NCBI RefSeq assembly: GCF_947501785.1
Contig: NZ_CANMXB010000001.1
Span: 1,116,001-1,180,000, forward strand
Reading direction: 5' to 3'
DNA: 64,000 nucleotides
Origin: an uncultured Litoreibacter sp.
GTDB lineage: Bacteria; Pseudomonadota; Alphaproteobacteria; Rhodobacterales; Rhodobacteraceae
Below the pieces are notes generated by a model that made no database searches, had not been told where the DNA came from, and saw only the letters and a program-made list of their open reading frames with translations. Numbering within the stretch: the stretch's first letter is position 1; each line of letters starts with the position of its first letter. Made by a program: the position numbers and the translations under genes. Shown one piece after another: positions 25,636 through 35,409 of this stretch.

Positions 25636-27195
25636 GTGACCAAAGATTATGCAATCGCCCAACTCTGGATTGGGGGCAATCTCACCTATATGGAGCAGCT
25701 TTGCGCCGTCTCCTTCCGTGATGCCGGTCACCATGTGAAGATGTACACCTATGGCGAGGTCGGCAATATCCCTGACGGGATCGAGGTTTGCGACGCCAAC
25801 GAAATCATGTCGATGGACCACGTCATTGCGCATAAGCGCACCGGCTCGCCCGCTCCGCAGGCGGACAAATGGCGCTACAACATGCTGGCCAAGACCGATG
25901 ACCAGATCTGGGCCGACACGGACGCCTATTGCGTCAAGAAATTCACGTCTTCCAACGGCCATTTCCACGGTTGGGAGTCCGAGCATCATATCAACAACGG
26001 CGTTGTAGGCCTGCCCGCTGACAGCGACACGCTGGCGGGGCTGATCGACTTCACCTCTGACGAATACGCCATCCCCGACTGGTTCAAGCCGGAGCTACGC
26101 GAAGAAATGGCGCAGAAGAAAGCCGCAGGGAACCCGGTTCATGTCGGCGAACAAAGCTGGGGCGTCTGGGGGCCGCAGGCGCTGACCCATTTCCTGCACA
26201 AAACCGGCGAGCATAAATACGCCATGCCGATTGAGGCGCTGTTCCCGATCAGTTTCAAAAAGCGTCGGTTGATGCTGAAACCGAACCTCGACCTGAGCCA
26301 TTACGTCACCGACAACACGCTTTCGATCCATTTCTGGGGCCGCCGCATGCGCATGCGCATCATCGAGCGGGAGAATGGCGAGCCGCACCCCGACAGCCTC
26401 ATCGGCAAGCTGATCAAGAAGCACGGCATTGTGCCCTCCGACGCGCCGATGCCGAAGTCGAACCCGCATAAGCCCAAAGAACCCACGATGGTGCCTGGCA
26501 CCGCGATCCCCGTTGTCAGCAACGCCGACAAAAAGGGCCGCGGCGGTGTCAACCTGACCGACATCGCAGATGAGCTGAGCCTCGATCAAGGCAGCCAGAA
26601 ACACAGCTTCACCGAGCTTTATCACATGCTCCTGCAACCCAACCGGCTGAAGGCGCTCAACATGGTGCTGTTGGGCATGGGGGATGCGGAAGATGCTGAA
26701 AACGGCATTAGCCCGACCCTGCCTATGTGGCTGAAATACCTGACAAAAGCCAAGATCACGGCCATTGACGAACGCGCCTATTCCAAGGTGAAGGACAAGC
26801 GTGTCACAACGATCAAAGCCAGCTTTGATACGCGCCCGCCGCTTGCCGCAATCGCCGGCAAGCTCGACAAGGTGGACCTCGTGCTCGACGACGCCAGCCA
26901 TCTGTCGCACCACCAACAAAACGCCTTCGCGGAGTTTTTCCCGACACTCAAATCGGGCGGTCTGTACATCGTTGAAGATCTCCGCTTCCAACCCAAGAAC
27001 CGCGAAAACAGCGGCTATCCCAAAACCGCCGCATTGTTTCAGGGGTACCTGCGCGACGGCGCGTTCAAGCACCCCGATGACGCGTTGCAGACCGCATTGA
27101 ACGACATGCGGCAAGACATCTCCGGCTGCTTCTTGCATCAGGCTAAATGGCACAATGACAAGCGCGATCAGGTGCTTGTCGTGCATAAGCGGTAA
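25636..27195 (+). CDS. Fused GT32-like glycosyltransferase and SAM-dependent methyltransferase
   Basis: The 519-residue protein has two parts. Residues 1-240 resemble capsular-polysaccharide or alpha-galactosyl (GT32-like) transferases: IAQLWIGGNLTYMEQLC at the start, a DXD-type DQIWADTDAYCVK near 94 and HHINNGVVGLP near 114, and HFWGRRMRMRI near 235. After a Pro/Lys-rich linker, residues 300-519 form a Rossmann-like methyltransferase: YHMLLQPNRLKALNMVLLGMGDAE, ITAIDERAYSKV, LVLDDASHLSHHQQNAFAEF and GGLYIVEDL, close to the cephalosporin-hydroxylase/MycE-like group. It may transfer a sugar and methylate it. The next gene starts 8 bases on. Confidence 0.8.
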   Translation: MTKDYAIAQLWIGGNLTYMEQLCAVSFRDAGHHVKMYTYGEVGNIPDGIEVCDANEIMSMDHVIAHKRTGSPAPQADKWRYNMLAKTDDQIWADTDAYCVKKFTSSNGHFHGWESEHHINNGVVGLPADSDTLAGLIDFTSDEYAIPDWFKPELREEMAQKKAAGNPVHVGEQSWGVWGPQALTHFLHKTGEHKYAMPIEALFPISFKKRRLMLKPNLDLSHYVTDNTLSIHFWGRRMRMRIIERENGEPHPDSLIGKLIKKHGIVPSDAPMPKSNPHKPKEPTMVPGTAIPVVSNADKKGRGGVNLTDIADELSLDQGSQKHSFTELYHMLLQPNRLKALNMVLLGMGDAEDAENGISPTLPMWLKYLTKAKITAIDERAYSKVKDKRVTTIKASFDTRPPLAAIAGKLDKVDLVLDDASHLSHHQQNAFAEFFPTLKSGGLYIVEDLRFQPKNRENSGYPKTAALFQGYLRDGAFKHPDDALQTALNDMRQDISGCFLHQAKWHNDKRDQVLVVHKR

Positions 27196-27203
27196 GCGAT
27201 CCC

Positions 27204-28148
27204 ATGATCGAGTTAGAGGCAAACCCCGACGGGATGGACAAAGCGGCTTGGGACAACGAACTCAAAGCCATGGGCGACAAATACGGGTTCTTCGAAAAGA
27301 TCGGCGACGACCACTCCGCCCTTTTCGTCAAATCCGGCAAGACCCTGATCGTCACCTTTGAAAACCTCGACCACGTCTACGAACACGGCAACCGCCTGCC
27401 CTGGGGCTTTGGCTTCGTGCAGAAACAAGGCTGGTCCATCCTCGGCATGATGGCTCATGATTGGAGCTGGTACCGCGACGAGGACGTCTACGCCTTCTTC
27501 GACCGCCTCAAGCGTGAGAAATTCTTCGACCAATTTGACAAAGTCGTATTCTACGGTGCCTCCATGGGCGGCTACGGCGCCTGCGCCTTCTCGGCCGCTT
27601 GCCCCGGTGCATCCGTGGTCGCAATCAGCCCGCAAGCCACGCTCGACCGCGACCTGTGCTCATGGGAACGCCGTTACCAGGTTGCCTGGATCCGAGATTT
27701 CAGCGGCGACTATGGCTACGCACCTCATATGACGGAAAAGGCGAAGAACGTCTTCATCCTCTACGACCCGCTGGAACCCCCCGATGCCATGCACGCGGCT
27801 TTGTTCCAAGGCTCCAACGTCAAAAAGCTGAAATGCCGGTTCCAAGGGCACCGCATCGCGTCCGGCCTAATCCAGATGGGCATCTTGCAGCCCATCGTGT
27901 CGGGCTGCGTCGACGGCACCATGACCACGACCGAATTCTACAAGCTGCTACGCGCCCGCCGCGATTTCCGCCGCTACCTGCGCGAAATGTTGCTCAGGAT
28001 CGACGAGAAGAAACACCCGCTGATGATCGCCCGGCTGGCTGAGTTCGTACTGTCCAAAGGCAACGGCCCCGTGTTCCGCCGCAAGCTGAACGCGGCCAAG
28101 GAGCTGCTCAAAAAGCGCGGCATCGCGGCGCCCGGCGCTAAGAAGTAG
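27204..28148 (+). CDS. Alpha/beta-hydrolase-like protein of the glycan island
   Basis: This 314-residue protein starts 8 bases after the fused transferase and is co-transcribed. A nucleophile-elbow pattern VVFYGASMGGYGACAFS lies near residue 112, followed by VVAISPQATLDRD and YDPLEPPDAMHAALF; a late FQGHRIASGLIQMG supplies a possible histidine. Homologues in this bacterial order are often labelled phosphoadenosine phosphosulfate reductase, but no PP-loop or cysteine motif of that enzyme exists here; the real CysH is at 10403. An esterase or acyltransferase acting on a surface glycan is plausible, not proved. Confidence 0.7.
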   Translation: MIELEANPDGMDKAAWDNELKAMGDKYGFFEKIGDDHSALFVKSGKTLIVTFENLDHVYEHGNRLPWGFGFVQKQGWSILGMMAHDWSWYRDEDVYAFFDRLKREKFFDQFDKVVFYGASMGGYGACAFSAACPGASVVAISPQATLDRDLCSWERRYQVAWIRDFSGDYGYAPHMTEKAKNVFILYDPLEPPDAMHAALFQGSNVKKLKCRFQGHRIASGLIQMGILQPIVSGCVDGTMTTTEFYKLLRARRDFRRYLREMLLRIDEKKHPLMIARLAEFVLSKGNGPVFRRKLNAAKELLKKRGIAAPGAKK

Positions 28149-28235
28149 CCACGCGACCTGAAACGGCGCGAATGTTCGAAAAACACAAGAAATAGGCCGA
28201 AACACCGGCCCAAACCGCCAAAAAAGTCGCAGTTT

Positions 28236-28532
28236 TCAACAGATGTAGGCCGTACCTTCCACCTGATACACCGTCTCACCTGCCGGGATTTCGTCAAACA
28301 CCACCGTGTTCGCCCCCTGCTCCAATGCGGTGCGCTTCGCCACGTTGCGCGCGTCATTCAGGCCCACTTTCGCCAGTGGCCCGTAGACACCGGGTACGCC
28401 GGTGACGCGCCCCAGCTCGGTGCAGCTGACCACTTCTGACGGCACCGCCTCACGCACGGTTTTCACCGCAATCGCGGGCGGCGTGCAGGCCGCGACGCTC
28501 AAAAGGGCCAGGCTCCATCCCAAAACTCTCAT
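28236..28532 (-). CDS. Small lipoprotein, DUF4156-like
   Basis: This 98-residue lipoprotein has the lipobox LSVAAC with Cys16 as the lipidated residue. Its mature part contains [18 protein letters not shown], then [22 protein letters not shown], which matches small outer-membrane lipoproteins of the DUF4156 type. Two further cysteines (VSCTE and the terminal AYIC) could form a disulfide. It is divergent from pyrC. The function is unknown. Confidence 0.8.
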   Translation of the reverse strand: MRVLGWSLALLSVAACTPPAIAVKTVREAVPSEVVSCTELGRVTGVPGVYGPLAKVGLNDARNVAKRTALEQGANTVVFDEIPAGETVYQVEGTAYIC

Positions 28533-28701
28533 AAGAACTGCTCTCTTTTTTGCGCAGCTTAGCCGCGCACCAAGACGTCAGCCCAGAACTTTCCGAACGC
28601 CCGCCCATATCAGCAATTTCCAGCCCGCGCGCCCTCCCCTCTGGCCTCCCTCTCGCGAACCCGTTAAACGACCCGAAACACCGCATCGGGGGACGCATCA
28701 C

Positions 28702-29733
28702 ATGACCACACTCACCATCCGCCGCCCCGACGATTGGCACCTGCACTTGCGCGACGGCGAAATGCTGAAGGGCGTGCTGCCCGAAACCGCCCGCCACTTC
28801 GCCCGAGCGATCATCATGCCCAATCTGGTCCCGCCCGTGGTCACCGCCAAAGACGCTGCCGAATACCGCGACCGGATCATGGCCGCCAAGCCCGACAATT
28901 CCGACTTCCAGCCGCTGATGACGCTCTATCTGACGGAAGACACGAACGTCAAAGACCTGCGCGCCGCGCATGAGATCGGGCTGATTACAGCCGTGAAACT
29001 CTACCCGGCTGGCGCCACCACCAACTCCGCCTCGGGCGTCAAGGACTTCAAGAATGTGCGCCGCCAGTTGGAAACCATGGCCCAGATCGGCCTGCCGCTT
29101 TGCATCCATGGCGAGGTCACCGACCCTGACGTGGATATCTTCGACCGCGAAGCCGTGTTCATCGACACGATCCTTGATCCCCTGCGCCGCGACATTCCCG
29201 GGCTGCGCGTGATCTCCGAACATATCACCACCAAAGACGGCGTCGACTACATCCGCGAAAACAAAGACATAGCCGCCACCATCACAACGCATCACTTGGT
29301 CATCAACCGCAACCACATCCTGGTTGGCGGCATCAAGCCGCACTATTACTGCCTTCCCGTCGCCAAACGCGAACAGCACCGCCTGGCACTGGTCGAGGCC
29401 GCCACATCAGGCGATCCGCACTTCTTCCTCGGCACAGACTCAGCCCCCCACACAGATGACCTAAAAGAGCACGCCTGCGGCTGTGCAGGCTGCTTCACCG
29501 CCACCAACACGCTCTCCATCCTCGCCGAGGTGTTTGAGCAAGAGGGCAAGCTCGGCACCCTCGAAAAATTTACCTCCCTCAACGGCCCCGCCTTCTACAA
29601 GCTGCCCGCCAATCAGGACACGATTACCCTGACCAAAGGCGACCCCGTCACCTACCCCGCCAAGATCGACACCGGCGCAGGCCCCGTAACGGTGTTCGAC
29701 CCGCTCATGCCGCTGCATTGGCGCGTGACCTGA
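28702..29733 (+). CDS. pyrC: Dihydroorotase, homodimeric class
   Basis: The enzyme cyclises carbamoyl-aspartate to dihydroorotate in pyrimidine synthesis. At 343 residues it matches the E. coli PyrC type. Zinc ligands are visible: [13 protein letters not shown] near 10-22, the carboxylated lysine in [13 protein letters not shown] near 96, [10 protein letters not shown] near 135, [10 protein letters not shown] near 172 and the catalytic Asp in [13 protein letters not shown] near 245. The ATG at 28702 is chosen since the sequence directly begins [15 protein letters not shown]. pyrE follows after 56 bases. Confidence 0.97.
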   Translation: MTTLTIRRPDDWHLHLRDGEMLKGVLPETARHFARAIIMPNLVPPVVTAKDAAEYRDRIMAAKPDNSDFQPLMTLYLTEDTNVKDLRAAHEIGLITAVKLYPAGATTNSASGVKDFKNVRRQLETMAQIGLPLCIHGEVTDPDVDIFDREAVFIDTILDPLRRDIPGLRVISEHITTKDGVDYIRENKDIAATITTHHLVINRNHILVGGIKPHYYCLPVAKREQHRLALVEAATSGDPHFFLGTDSAPHTDDLKEHACGCAGCFTATNTLSILAEVFEQEGKLGTLEKFTSLNGPAFYKLPANQDTITLTKGDPVTYPAKIDTGAGPVTVFDPLMPLHWRVT

Positions 29734-29789
29734 CCCCATCATTGTTCCAAAGATAATTCATATCCGCCGCCCGCCAAGAAGGACCCACC

Positions 29790-30479
29790 ATGATCCCCTC
29801 TTCCTACCCCAGCAAAGAAGAAATCGCCCGCCTCTCCGCCGCCATGCTGCTGGAAATCAAGGCGGTGAATTTCAACACGCGCGACCCCTTCATCCTCGCT
29901 TCCGGCCTGCCATCCCCCAGCTATATCGACTGCCGCAAGCTCATCTCGTACCCCCGCATCCGCTCCACCCTGATGGACTTCCTCACCGTCACCATCATGC
30001 GCAACGCAGGGTTCGAGGCATTCGACAACATCGCCGGCGGGGAAACGGCGGGCATCCCCTTCGCGGCCCTCGTCGCCGAACGCATGGCGCTGCCCATGAC
30101 CTATGTGCGCAAGAAACCCAAAGGCTACGGGCGCAACGCGCGTATTGAGGGCGAAATGTCAGAAGGCCAGAGCGCCCTGCTGGTCGAAGACATGACCACC
30201 GATGGCGGCTCCAAGCTCTCCTTCGTGGACGCTATCCGTGACACCGGTGCGACCTGCGCCCACACCGCCGTCATCTTCTATTATGACATCTTCCCTGAAA
30301 CGATTTCCAAGCTCGGCGATCACGGCGTTACCCTGCATCACCTGTGCACTTGGTGGGACGTGCTGGCCGTGGCCAAAGAGCAAGAGGCCTTTGACGCAGA
30401 GACATTGGCAGAGGTCGAGAAATTTCTCAAAGCCCCGCGCGAATGGCAGAAGGCCTGGCAGGAGGCCAATCCGGCCTAG
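29790..30479 (+). CDS. pyrE: Orotate phosphoribosyltransferase
   Basis: The enzyme joins orotate to PRPP to give OMP. The 229-residue protein has the type I PRTase PRPP loop as [20 protein letters not shown] near 129 and the N-terminal [20 protein letters not shown] near 34. [17 protein letters not shown] near 105 is the mobile catalytic loop. It lies directly behind pyrC in the same direction, so the two probably form a pyrimidine operon. The ATG at 29790 follows the purine-rich AAGAAGGACC. Confidence 0.96.
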   Translation: MIPSSYPSKEEIARLSAAMLLEIKAVNFNTRDPFILASGLPSPSYIDCRKLISYPRIRSTLMDFLTVTIMRNAGFEAFDNIAGGETAGIPFAALVAERMALPMTYVRKKPKGYGRNARIEGEMSEGQSALLVEDMTTDGGSKLSFVDAIRDTGATCAHTAVIFYYDIFPETISKLGDHGVTLHHLCTWWDVLAVAKEQEAFDAETLAEVEKFLKAPREWQKAWQEANPA

Positions 30480-30755
30480 TCGATTCGACGTGTGCCGGCC
30501 GGCATTTACAAAACGACTCGGGGGCGCTCAAACCGCGCCTCGATTCAACCCGGGTCATGAAAAATAAATTCAAAGAGGGCAAACCGCCCCAACCCACAAC
30601 ATCTTGACCAAGCCCTCCATTTCAACGCAAGATGCACCCCTAATTCGGCCCAAAATTTGCTCCCCAAACGGTCCACAGGTTATCCAGATTGATTGGGTAC
30701 CGCCAATAGGACACATCTCTCTCGGGGCAGTTTTAACGAGCAGGGGACGCGTGAC

Positions 30756-32255
30756 ATGAATGATATGAGCAATATGCAAGGGGAACCTGCGGGTACCGAG
30801 GCCGTCGCCGCGCTACCCCATAACATCGAGGCTGAACAGCAGCTCCTCGGCGCAATTCTGACCAATAACGACGTCATGGACCGGGTCGCCTCCATCGTCT
30901 CGCCAGAACATTTCTTCGACCCTGTGCACCGCCGCATTTTTGAAACCGCCGCTGCGCGCATCCACAAAAACCTGCTGGTCTCCCCCGTCACCTTGAAACC
31001 CTATTTCGAGGAAGACGAGGGCCTCAAAGAACTCGGCGGCCCCGCCTATCTCGTCCGCCTGCAAGGCGCGTCCATCTCTGCCTTCGCGGCCCGCGACTAC
31101 GCGCAAATGGTGTACGATCTCGCCATCCGTCGCGAGTTGATCGAGCTTGGCGAAGAAATCTCCGCCAAGGCACAAACCGTCGACACGGAAAGCGACCCCA
31201 AAAGCCAAATCGTCGACGCCGAACAGCGCCTCTACGCGCTGGGCGAGGAAGGCAAATCCGACAGCGGGTTCCAAAGCTTTCTCAAAGCCGTCACCGACGC
31301 GGTGCAGGTCGCCAACAACGCCTATATGCGCGAAGGCGGCATGGCGGGCACCTCTACCGGCCTCACCGATCTCGACAAGAAACTCGGCGGGCTGCACCGC
31401 TCTGACCTTTTGATCCTTGCCGGGCGTCCCTCCATGGGCAAAACCTCGTTGGCCACCAACATCGCGTTCAACATCGCCAAGGCCTACAAGAAAGGCATGA
31501 CCGATCAGGGCGTCGAGGGCGCGATCGAAGGCGGCTCCGTCGGGTTCTTCTCGCTTGAGATGTCCGCCGAACAGCTGGCAGCCCGCGTGCTGTCCGAGGC
31601 TTCCGAGGTCCCTTCTGAACAAATCCGCAAAGGCGACATGACCGAGACCGAATTCCGCCGCTTCGTCGAAGCCGCGAAATCGCTGGAATCCTGTCCTCTG
31701 TTCATCGACGACACACCTGCCCTGCCGATCAGCCAGCTTGCTGCCCGTGCCCGTCGGCTGAAGCGCACGCACGGCCTCGACGTCATTATCGTCGACTACC
31801 TGCAGCTGGTCCGCCCCGCGACCGCCAAGGACAGCCGCGTCAACGAGGTGTCCGAAATCACCCAAGGCCTGAAAGCCATTGCCAAGGAACTCGACATCCC
31901 CGTCATTGCCCTGTCGCAGCTATCGCGACAGGTCGAAAACCGCGAAGACAAGCGCCCGCAGCTTTCAGACCTGCGCGAATCCGGCTCGATCGAGCAGGAC
32001 GCCGACGTCGTGATGTTCGTCTACCGCGAGGAATACTACAAAGAGCGGGAAAAACCCGGAGACCATGACTTGGAGAAAATGGCCGTCTGGCAGCAGGAAA
32101 TGGAAAATCTGCACGGCAAGGCCGAGGTCGTCATCGGCAAGCAGCGCCACGGCCCCATTGGCACGGTCGAGCTTTCATTCGAGGGCCGCTACACCCGCTT
32201 CGGCAATCTCGTCAAACCATGGCAGAACGACGGCGGCGGCGGCGAGGAATTCTAG
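30756..32255 (+). CDS. dnaB: Replicative DNA helicase
   Basis: The DnaB hexamer unwinds DNA at the chromosomal fork. The 499-residue protein has the N-terminal primase-interacting domain (PHNIEAEQQLLGAILTNN, residues 20-37) and a C-terminal RecA-like domain with Walker A LAGRPSMGKTS near 222, the Walker B-like LDVIIVDYLQLV near 342 and DLRESGSIEQDADVVMF near 405. The ATG at 30756 follows CAGGGGAC at a suitable distance. It ends in a glycine-rich GGGGEEF. The 276 bases upstream hold no other gene. Confidence 0.96.
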   Translation: MNDMSNMQGEPAGTEAVAALPHNIEAEQQLLGAILTNNDVMDRVASIVSPEHFFDPVHRRIFETAAARIHKNLLVSPVTLKPYFEEDEGLKELGGPAYLVRLQGASISAFAARDYAQMVYDLAIRRELIELGEEISAKAQTVDTESDPKSQIVDAEQRLYALGEEGKSDSGFQSFLKAVTDAVQVANNAYMREGGMAGTSTGLTDLDKKLGGLHRSDLLILAGRPSMGKTSLATNIAFNIAKAYKKGMTDQGVEGAIEGGSVGFFSLEMSAEQLAARVLSEASEVPSEQIRKGDMTETEFRRFVEAAKSLESCPLFIDDTPALPISQLAARARRLKRTHGLDVIIVDYLQLVRPATAKDSRVNEVSEITQGLKAIAKELDIPVIALSQLSRQVENREDKRPQLSDLRESGSIEQDADVVMFVYREEYYKEREKPGDHDLEKMAVWQQEMENLHGKAEVVIGKQRHGPIGTVELSFEGRYTRFGNLVKPWQNDGGGGEEF

Positions 32256-32267
32256 GGGCTTTGCCCC
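32255..32267. repeat. Short hairpin at the dnaB stop
   Basis: GGGGC-TTT-GCCCC overlaps the last base of the dnaB stop codon and is followed by CGCCGGAGGC. It may stabilise the mRNA end or weakly terminate, but lacks a T-run. Confidence 0.4.
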
Positions 32268-32370
32268 CGCCGGAGGCACGCGCGACCGCAGGGAGCGCAA
32301 AACATCATGCGCGCGTTAGCGCTCTATTTTGAAACGGAACTTCGCAGGCGCGACTCAGGCAAAAATGTGC

Positions 32371-32376
32371 TATACT
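32371..32376 (+). promoter_or_regulatory. Candidate extended -10 promoter
   Basis: TATACT is preceded by TG at the right spacing (TGCTATACT), an extended -10 element. No good -35 hexamer is seen. It would start transcription at about 32383, in the dnaB-der intergenic region with no open reading frame behind it. Confidence 0.4.
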
Positions 32377-32382
32377 AATAGA

Positions 32383-32486
32383 GAGAAGTCAGTCTACTGC
32401 GCTTCATTTCCAGGCATATCCTCTTAGCAATGCGCAAGTGAGATGCTTCCCGAACCGCCGCACCCAAATGCGGCGGTTTCGCTTTA
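32383..32486 (+). ncRNA. Candidate small RNA between dnaB and der
   Basis: A stretch of about 100 bases lies between the extended -10 element at 32371 and a strong hairpin at 32453-32478 that is followed by TCGCTTTA. It contains pyrimidine-rich, anti-ribosome-site-like segments (ATCCTCTTAGC and GCTTCCCG) and no convincing open reading frame. The 3' end reaches the der stop region on the opposite strand. This is an inference from layout; no Rfam family was recognised. Confidence 0.35.
32453..32478 (+). terminator. Strong hairpin ahead of the der stop
   Basis: AACCGCCGCA-CCCAAA-TGCGGCGGTT is a perfect 10-base stem with a 6-base loop, followed by TCGCTTTA on the plus strand. It separates dnaB from der and would end a plus-strand transcript. 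Confidence 0.65.
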
Positions 32487-33947
32487 GTCAGGCTTGCGCC
32501 CATCCAAATGCTTGCGCAGCTTCGACGGCGCCGCCTTCTTGCGGTTCTTGTATGGGTTGGCGTCGGCCTGAGAGCGCAGGAACATGCGGATCGGCGTGCC
32601 CGGCATGTCAAAATCCTCGCGCAGGCCGTTCACCAGATAGCGCGAATAACTCGCAGGTAGCAGATCAGGATGCGAACACATCACCACGAACCCCGGCGGG
32701 CGGGCCTTGGCCTGCGTCATGTAGCGTAGCTTGATGCGTTTGCCCTGCGGTGCGGGCGGCGGGTGTTGCTCCAACATGCCCACCAGCCAGCGGTTCAGCT
32801 GCGAGGTGCTGACGCGGCGGTTCCATACCTCATGCGCCTCCAGAATGGCCTCGCGCAGCCGCTCTAAGCCGCGCCCGGTCAGAGCGGAGACCGTAATCAG
32901 CGGGGCGCCCTTCAACTGCGGTAGCAGCCGGGTGAATTGTTCCTTCAGGTCGCGCAGCTTTTCCTGCTTCGCCCCCTCCATGTCCCATTTGTTAACCGCG
33001 ATCACTACTGCGCGGCCCTCACGTTCGGCCAGATCGGCGATGCGCAGGTCCTGTTGCTCAAACGGGATATCCACGTCCAGCACCACCACCACGACCTCGG
33101 CGAATTTCACCGCGCGCAACCCGTCGGAGACGCTGAGCTTCTCAAGCTTCTCCTGCACCTTGGCCTTCTTGCGCATGCCCGCCGTGTCAAAGATGCGGGT
33201 CGGCACGCCGCCCCAATTGGTCACGACGGAAATGGCATCGCGGGTGATCCCGGCCTCTGGGCCGGTTAGCAGGCGGTCCTCGCCCAGGATCTGGTTGATC
33301 AGCGTCGACTTGCCCGCGTTTGGGCGCCCCACCACGGCGATTTGCAAAGGTTTAGAGGTACTTGGCGCAACATATTCATGTTCCGCCTCTTCGTCTTCTT
33401 CATGAAGCGTCACCTCCACCTCAGGTTCCGCCGCCGGTGCGGTTTCGGCATGCGCCTCCATCAAGGGGCGCAGCTCGGCGGCCAGATCGGCCATGCCTTC
33501 ACCATGCTCCGCAGACAGCCCAATTGGCGTGCCAAGGCCAAGTGAATAGGCCTCCATCATCCCGGCCTCGCCGGCTTTCCCTTCGGCCTTGTTGGCCCCA
33601 AGGATCACATGCGCGTTCTTCTTGCGCAGGATGTCGGCGAAGATCTCGTCCGCTGGCAGCACCCCGTCGCGGGCGTCCACCAGAAACAGGCAGGCATCCG
33701 CCATGCCCACGGCGCGTTCGGTCAGCATCCGCATCCGGCCCTGCAGCGACTCGTCGGTGGCCATCTCAAGCCCGGCCGTGTCGATCACGGTGAACTTCAG
33801 ATCGCCCAGCCGCGCGGCGCCTTCGCGCAGGTCGCGGGTGACGCCGGGCTGGTCATCCACCAGCGCCAGACGCTTGCCAACCAGCCGGTTGAACAAGGTC
33901 GATTTGCCCACATTCGGGCGGCCTACTATGGCAAGGGTAAAGGACAT
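32484..33947 (-). CDS. der: Ribosome-assembly GTPase Der (EngA)
   Basis: Der has two tandem GTPase domains and a C-terminal KH-like domain and acts in 50S subunit assembly. Both P-loops are present, GRPNVGKST near residue 8 and GRPNAGKST near 211, as are the DTAG motifs ([19 protein letters not shown]) and NKWD in the second domain. An acidic insert ([17 protein letters not shown]) joins the two domains. The protein is 487 residues with a basic tail ([17 protein letters not shown]). It follows bamB after 48 bases and closes the yfgM-bamB-der operon, an order conserved widely in proteobacteria. Confidence 0.97.
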   Translation of the reverse strand: MSFTLAIVGRPNVGKSTLFNRLVGKRLALVDDQPGVTRDLREGAARLGDLKFTVIDTAGLEMATDESLQGRMRMLTERAVGMADACLFLVDARDGVLPADEIFADILRKKNAHVILGANKAEGKAGEAGMMEAYSLGLGTPIGLSAEHGEGMADLAAELRPLMEAHAETAPAAEPEVEVTLHEEDEEAEHEYVAPSTSKPLQIAVVGRPNAGKSTLINQILGEDRLLTGPEAGITRDAISVVTNWGGVPTRIFDTAGMRKKAKVQEKLEKLSVSDGLRAVKFAEVVVVVLDVDIPFEQQDLRIADLAEREGRAVVIAVNKWDMEGAKQEKLRDLKEQFTRLLPQLKGAPLITVSALTGRGLERLREAILEAHEVWNRRVSTSQLNRWLVGMLEQHPPPAPQGKRIKLRYMTQAKARPPGFVVMCSHPDLLPASYSRYLVNGLREDFDMPGTPIRMFLRSQADANPYKNRKKAAPSKLRKHLDGRKPD

Positions 33948-33995
33948 GGGTGTAGCCTCAATGCGTCAAGAGGCGGGTCTTACAGCCTATTGGCG

Positions 33996-35330
33996 TCAAC
34001 GGAAAGCGGCGAGTTGCCCCTTTTCGGTGACAATATACAGCGTGCCATTGACGATCACCGGGTTTGACGCCGCGCCACCCTTTAACGGGGTGGTGCCAAC
34101 CAAAGCGCCCGTGGCCGGGTCATAGCTGCGGATCAGCCCGTCATTGGACGCCACCAACAGCCGCCCGCCGGCAAGAATTGGACCGTAATGGGCATAGACC
34201 GCTTCCCGCCGCTTTACCTTGCGATTAACAAAATATGGCAGGCGCTCGGCCCAGATGCGTTCGCCGGTTTCCCGGTCCAGCCGCAGCAGCTCGCCCTGAT
34301 CCGACAGCATGAACACGGAATCGCCCGCCGGCAGCACCGGAGAATAGGCGCCCTCGTTGGCGGTCCAGATGCGCTCACCTGACCCCGGTTTCAGCGCAAC
34401 GACGCGCCCACCGGAATTGGCCGCATAAAGCACGCCGTCTGACAAGACAGGGTCGCCGGTGATGTCGGAAATGTTGGAATAGGCGCGGCCACGGCGTTGC
34501 CCGGCCACAGCAGACCCCCAAACGCGCAGACCTGAAGATTTCAGCGCGGCAACCAGTTCGCCAGACCCGAAAGGCAGGATCGCAACACGGTTCGCCACCA
34601 CGGGGCCTGACCCGCCAATCAGCGTCGCTTCGCTGGGTGCGCCGGAAAGCTGCCACAGGATGCGGCCGTTCTTGACGTCCAGCGCCCAGCCGCCGCTATC
34701 GCGGGTGATGACATAAACCTTGCCGTCCGAGACGGTTGGGGACGATGTGACAGGCGCGTCCAGCTTCTGGCGCCAAACAGTGGCCCCCGAGGTAGGATCC
34801 AACGCGATCAGTTCCCCAAATCCGGTGGCCGCGAAAACGATGTTTTCCCCAAATGCCAGACCGCCGCCAGAGGCGTCTCGGTCCTTGTCTGAGGCGGGAA
34901 CCAATTGGCGCGCCCACAACACCTGCCCGTCCGAGCCGGTGGCCTGAACACGGCTGGCGCTGTCCATGGTGAAGATGCGCCCGCCTGCAACGACAGGGTC
35001 CGCGGTGATCCGCGACTTGCGGCCGTGCCCCTGGCCAATATCGACCGAGAAGACCGGTGTCAGCGCGCGGTTTAGCGCCGGATGCTGGACGTTGTGGGTG
35101 TTGTCCCCACCCCGATGGGTCCAGCTGGCGTGGTTGATCTGAGCGGGTGCAGCGAAGGCCCGCGCCGCGGGCGCGTCATCAACGGCCTCGATCCGGTCGC
35201 CATTTTCGTCGACCTTGGGCAGGCCGTCGCGAATGTCGAAGCGCTCGCCGTCCAGAATAAGTTCGCGGTCGGCGCAGGCGGCAACGCCCAGAAGCAGCAG
35301 ACCCAGGAATGCCTTTGTTGAGGTTTTCAC
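33996..35330 (-). CDS. bamB: PQQ-like beta-propeller lipoprotein, BamB family
   Basis: BamB is the propeller lipoprotein of the outer-membrane protein assembly complex. The 444-residue protein has a lipobox LLGVAAC (Cys19) and eight PQQ-like repeats such as GGRIFTMDSASRVQATG, LIALDPTSGATVWRQ and VVALKPGSGERIWTANEG. The start is GTG at 35330. It lies between a YfgM-like gene and der, the order seen in E. coli, which supports the BamB call over an unrelated propeller dehydrogenase; no PQQ-enzyme active-site motif is present. Confidence 0.9.
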   Translation of the reverse strand: MKTSTKAFLGLLLLGVAACADRELILDGERFDIRDGLPKVDENGDRIEAVDDAPAARAFAAPAQINHASWTHRGGDNTHNVQHPALNRALTPVFSVDIGQGHGRKSRITADPVVAGGRIFTMDSASRVQATGSDGQVLWARQLVPASDKDRDASGGGLAFGENIVFAATGFGELIALDPTSGATVWRQKLDAPVTSSPTVSDGKVYVITRDSGGWALDVKNGRILWQLSGAPSEATLIGGSGPVVANRVAILPFGSGELVAALKSSGLRVWGSAVAGQRRGRAYSNISDITGDPVLSDGVLYAANSGGRVVALKPGSGERIWTANEGAYSPVLPAGDSVFMLSDQGELLRLDRETGERIWAERLPYFVNRKVKRREAVYAHYGPILAGGRLLVASNDGLIRSYDPATGALVGTTPLKGGAASNPVIVNGTLYIVTEKGQLAAFR

Positions 35331-35409
35331 TGCTCGTAGCCCCTTCTCATTGCGCCCGTTGCGGGTGCTGCCGGTTTGCCCCGGCTATTTGACCCATGCC
35401 CCGCAGGGA

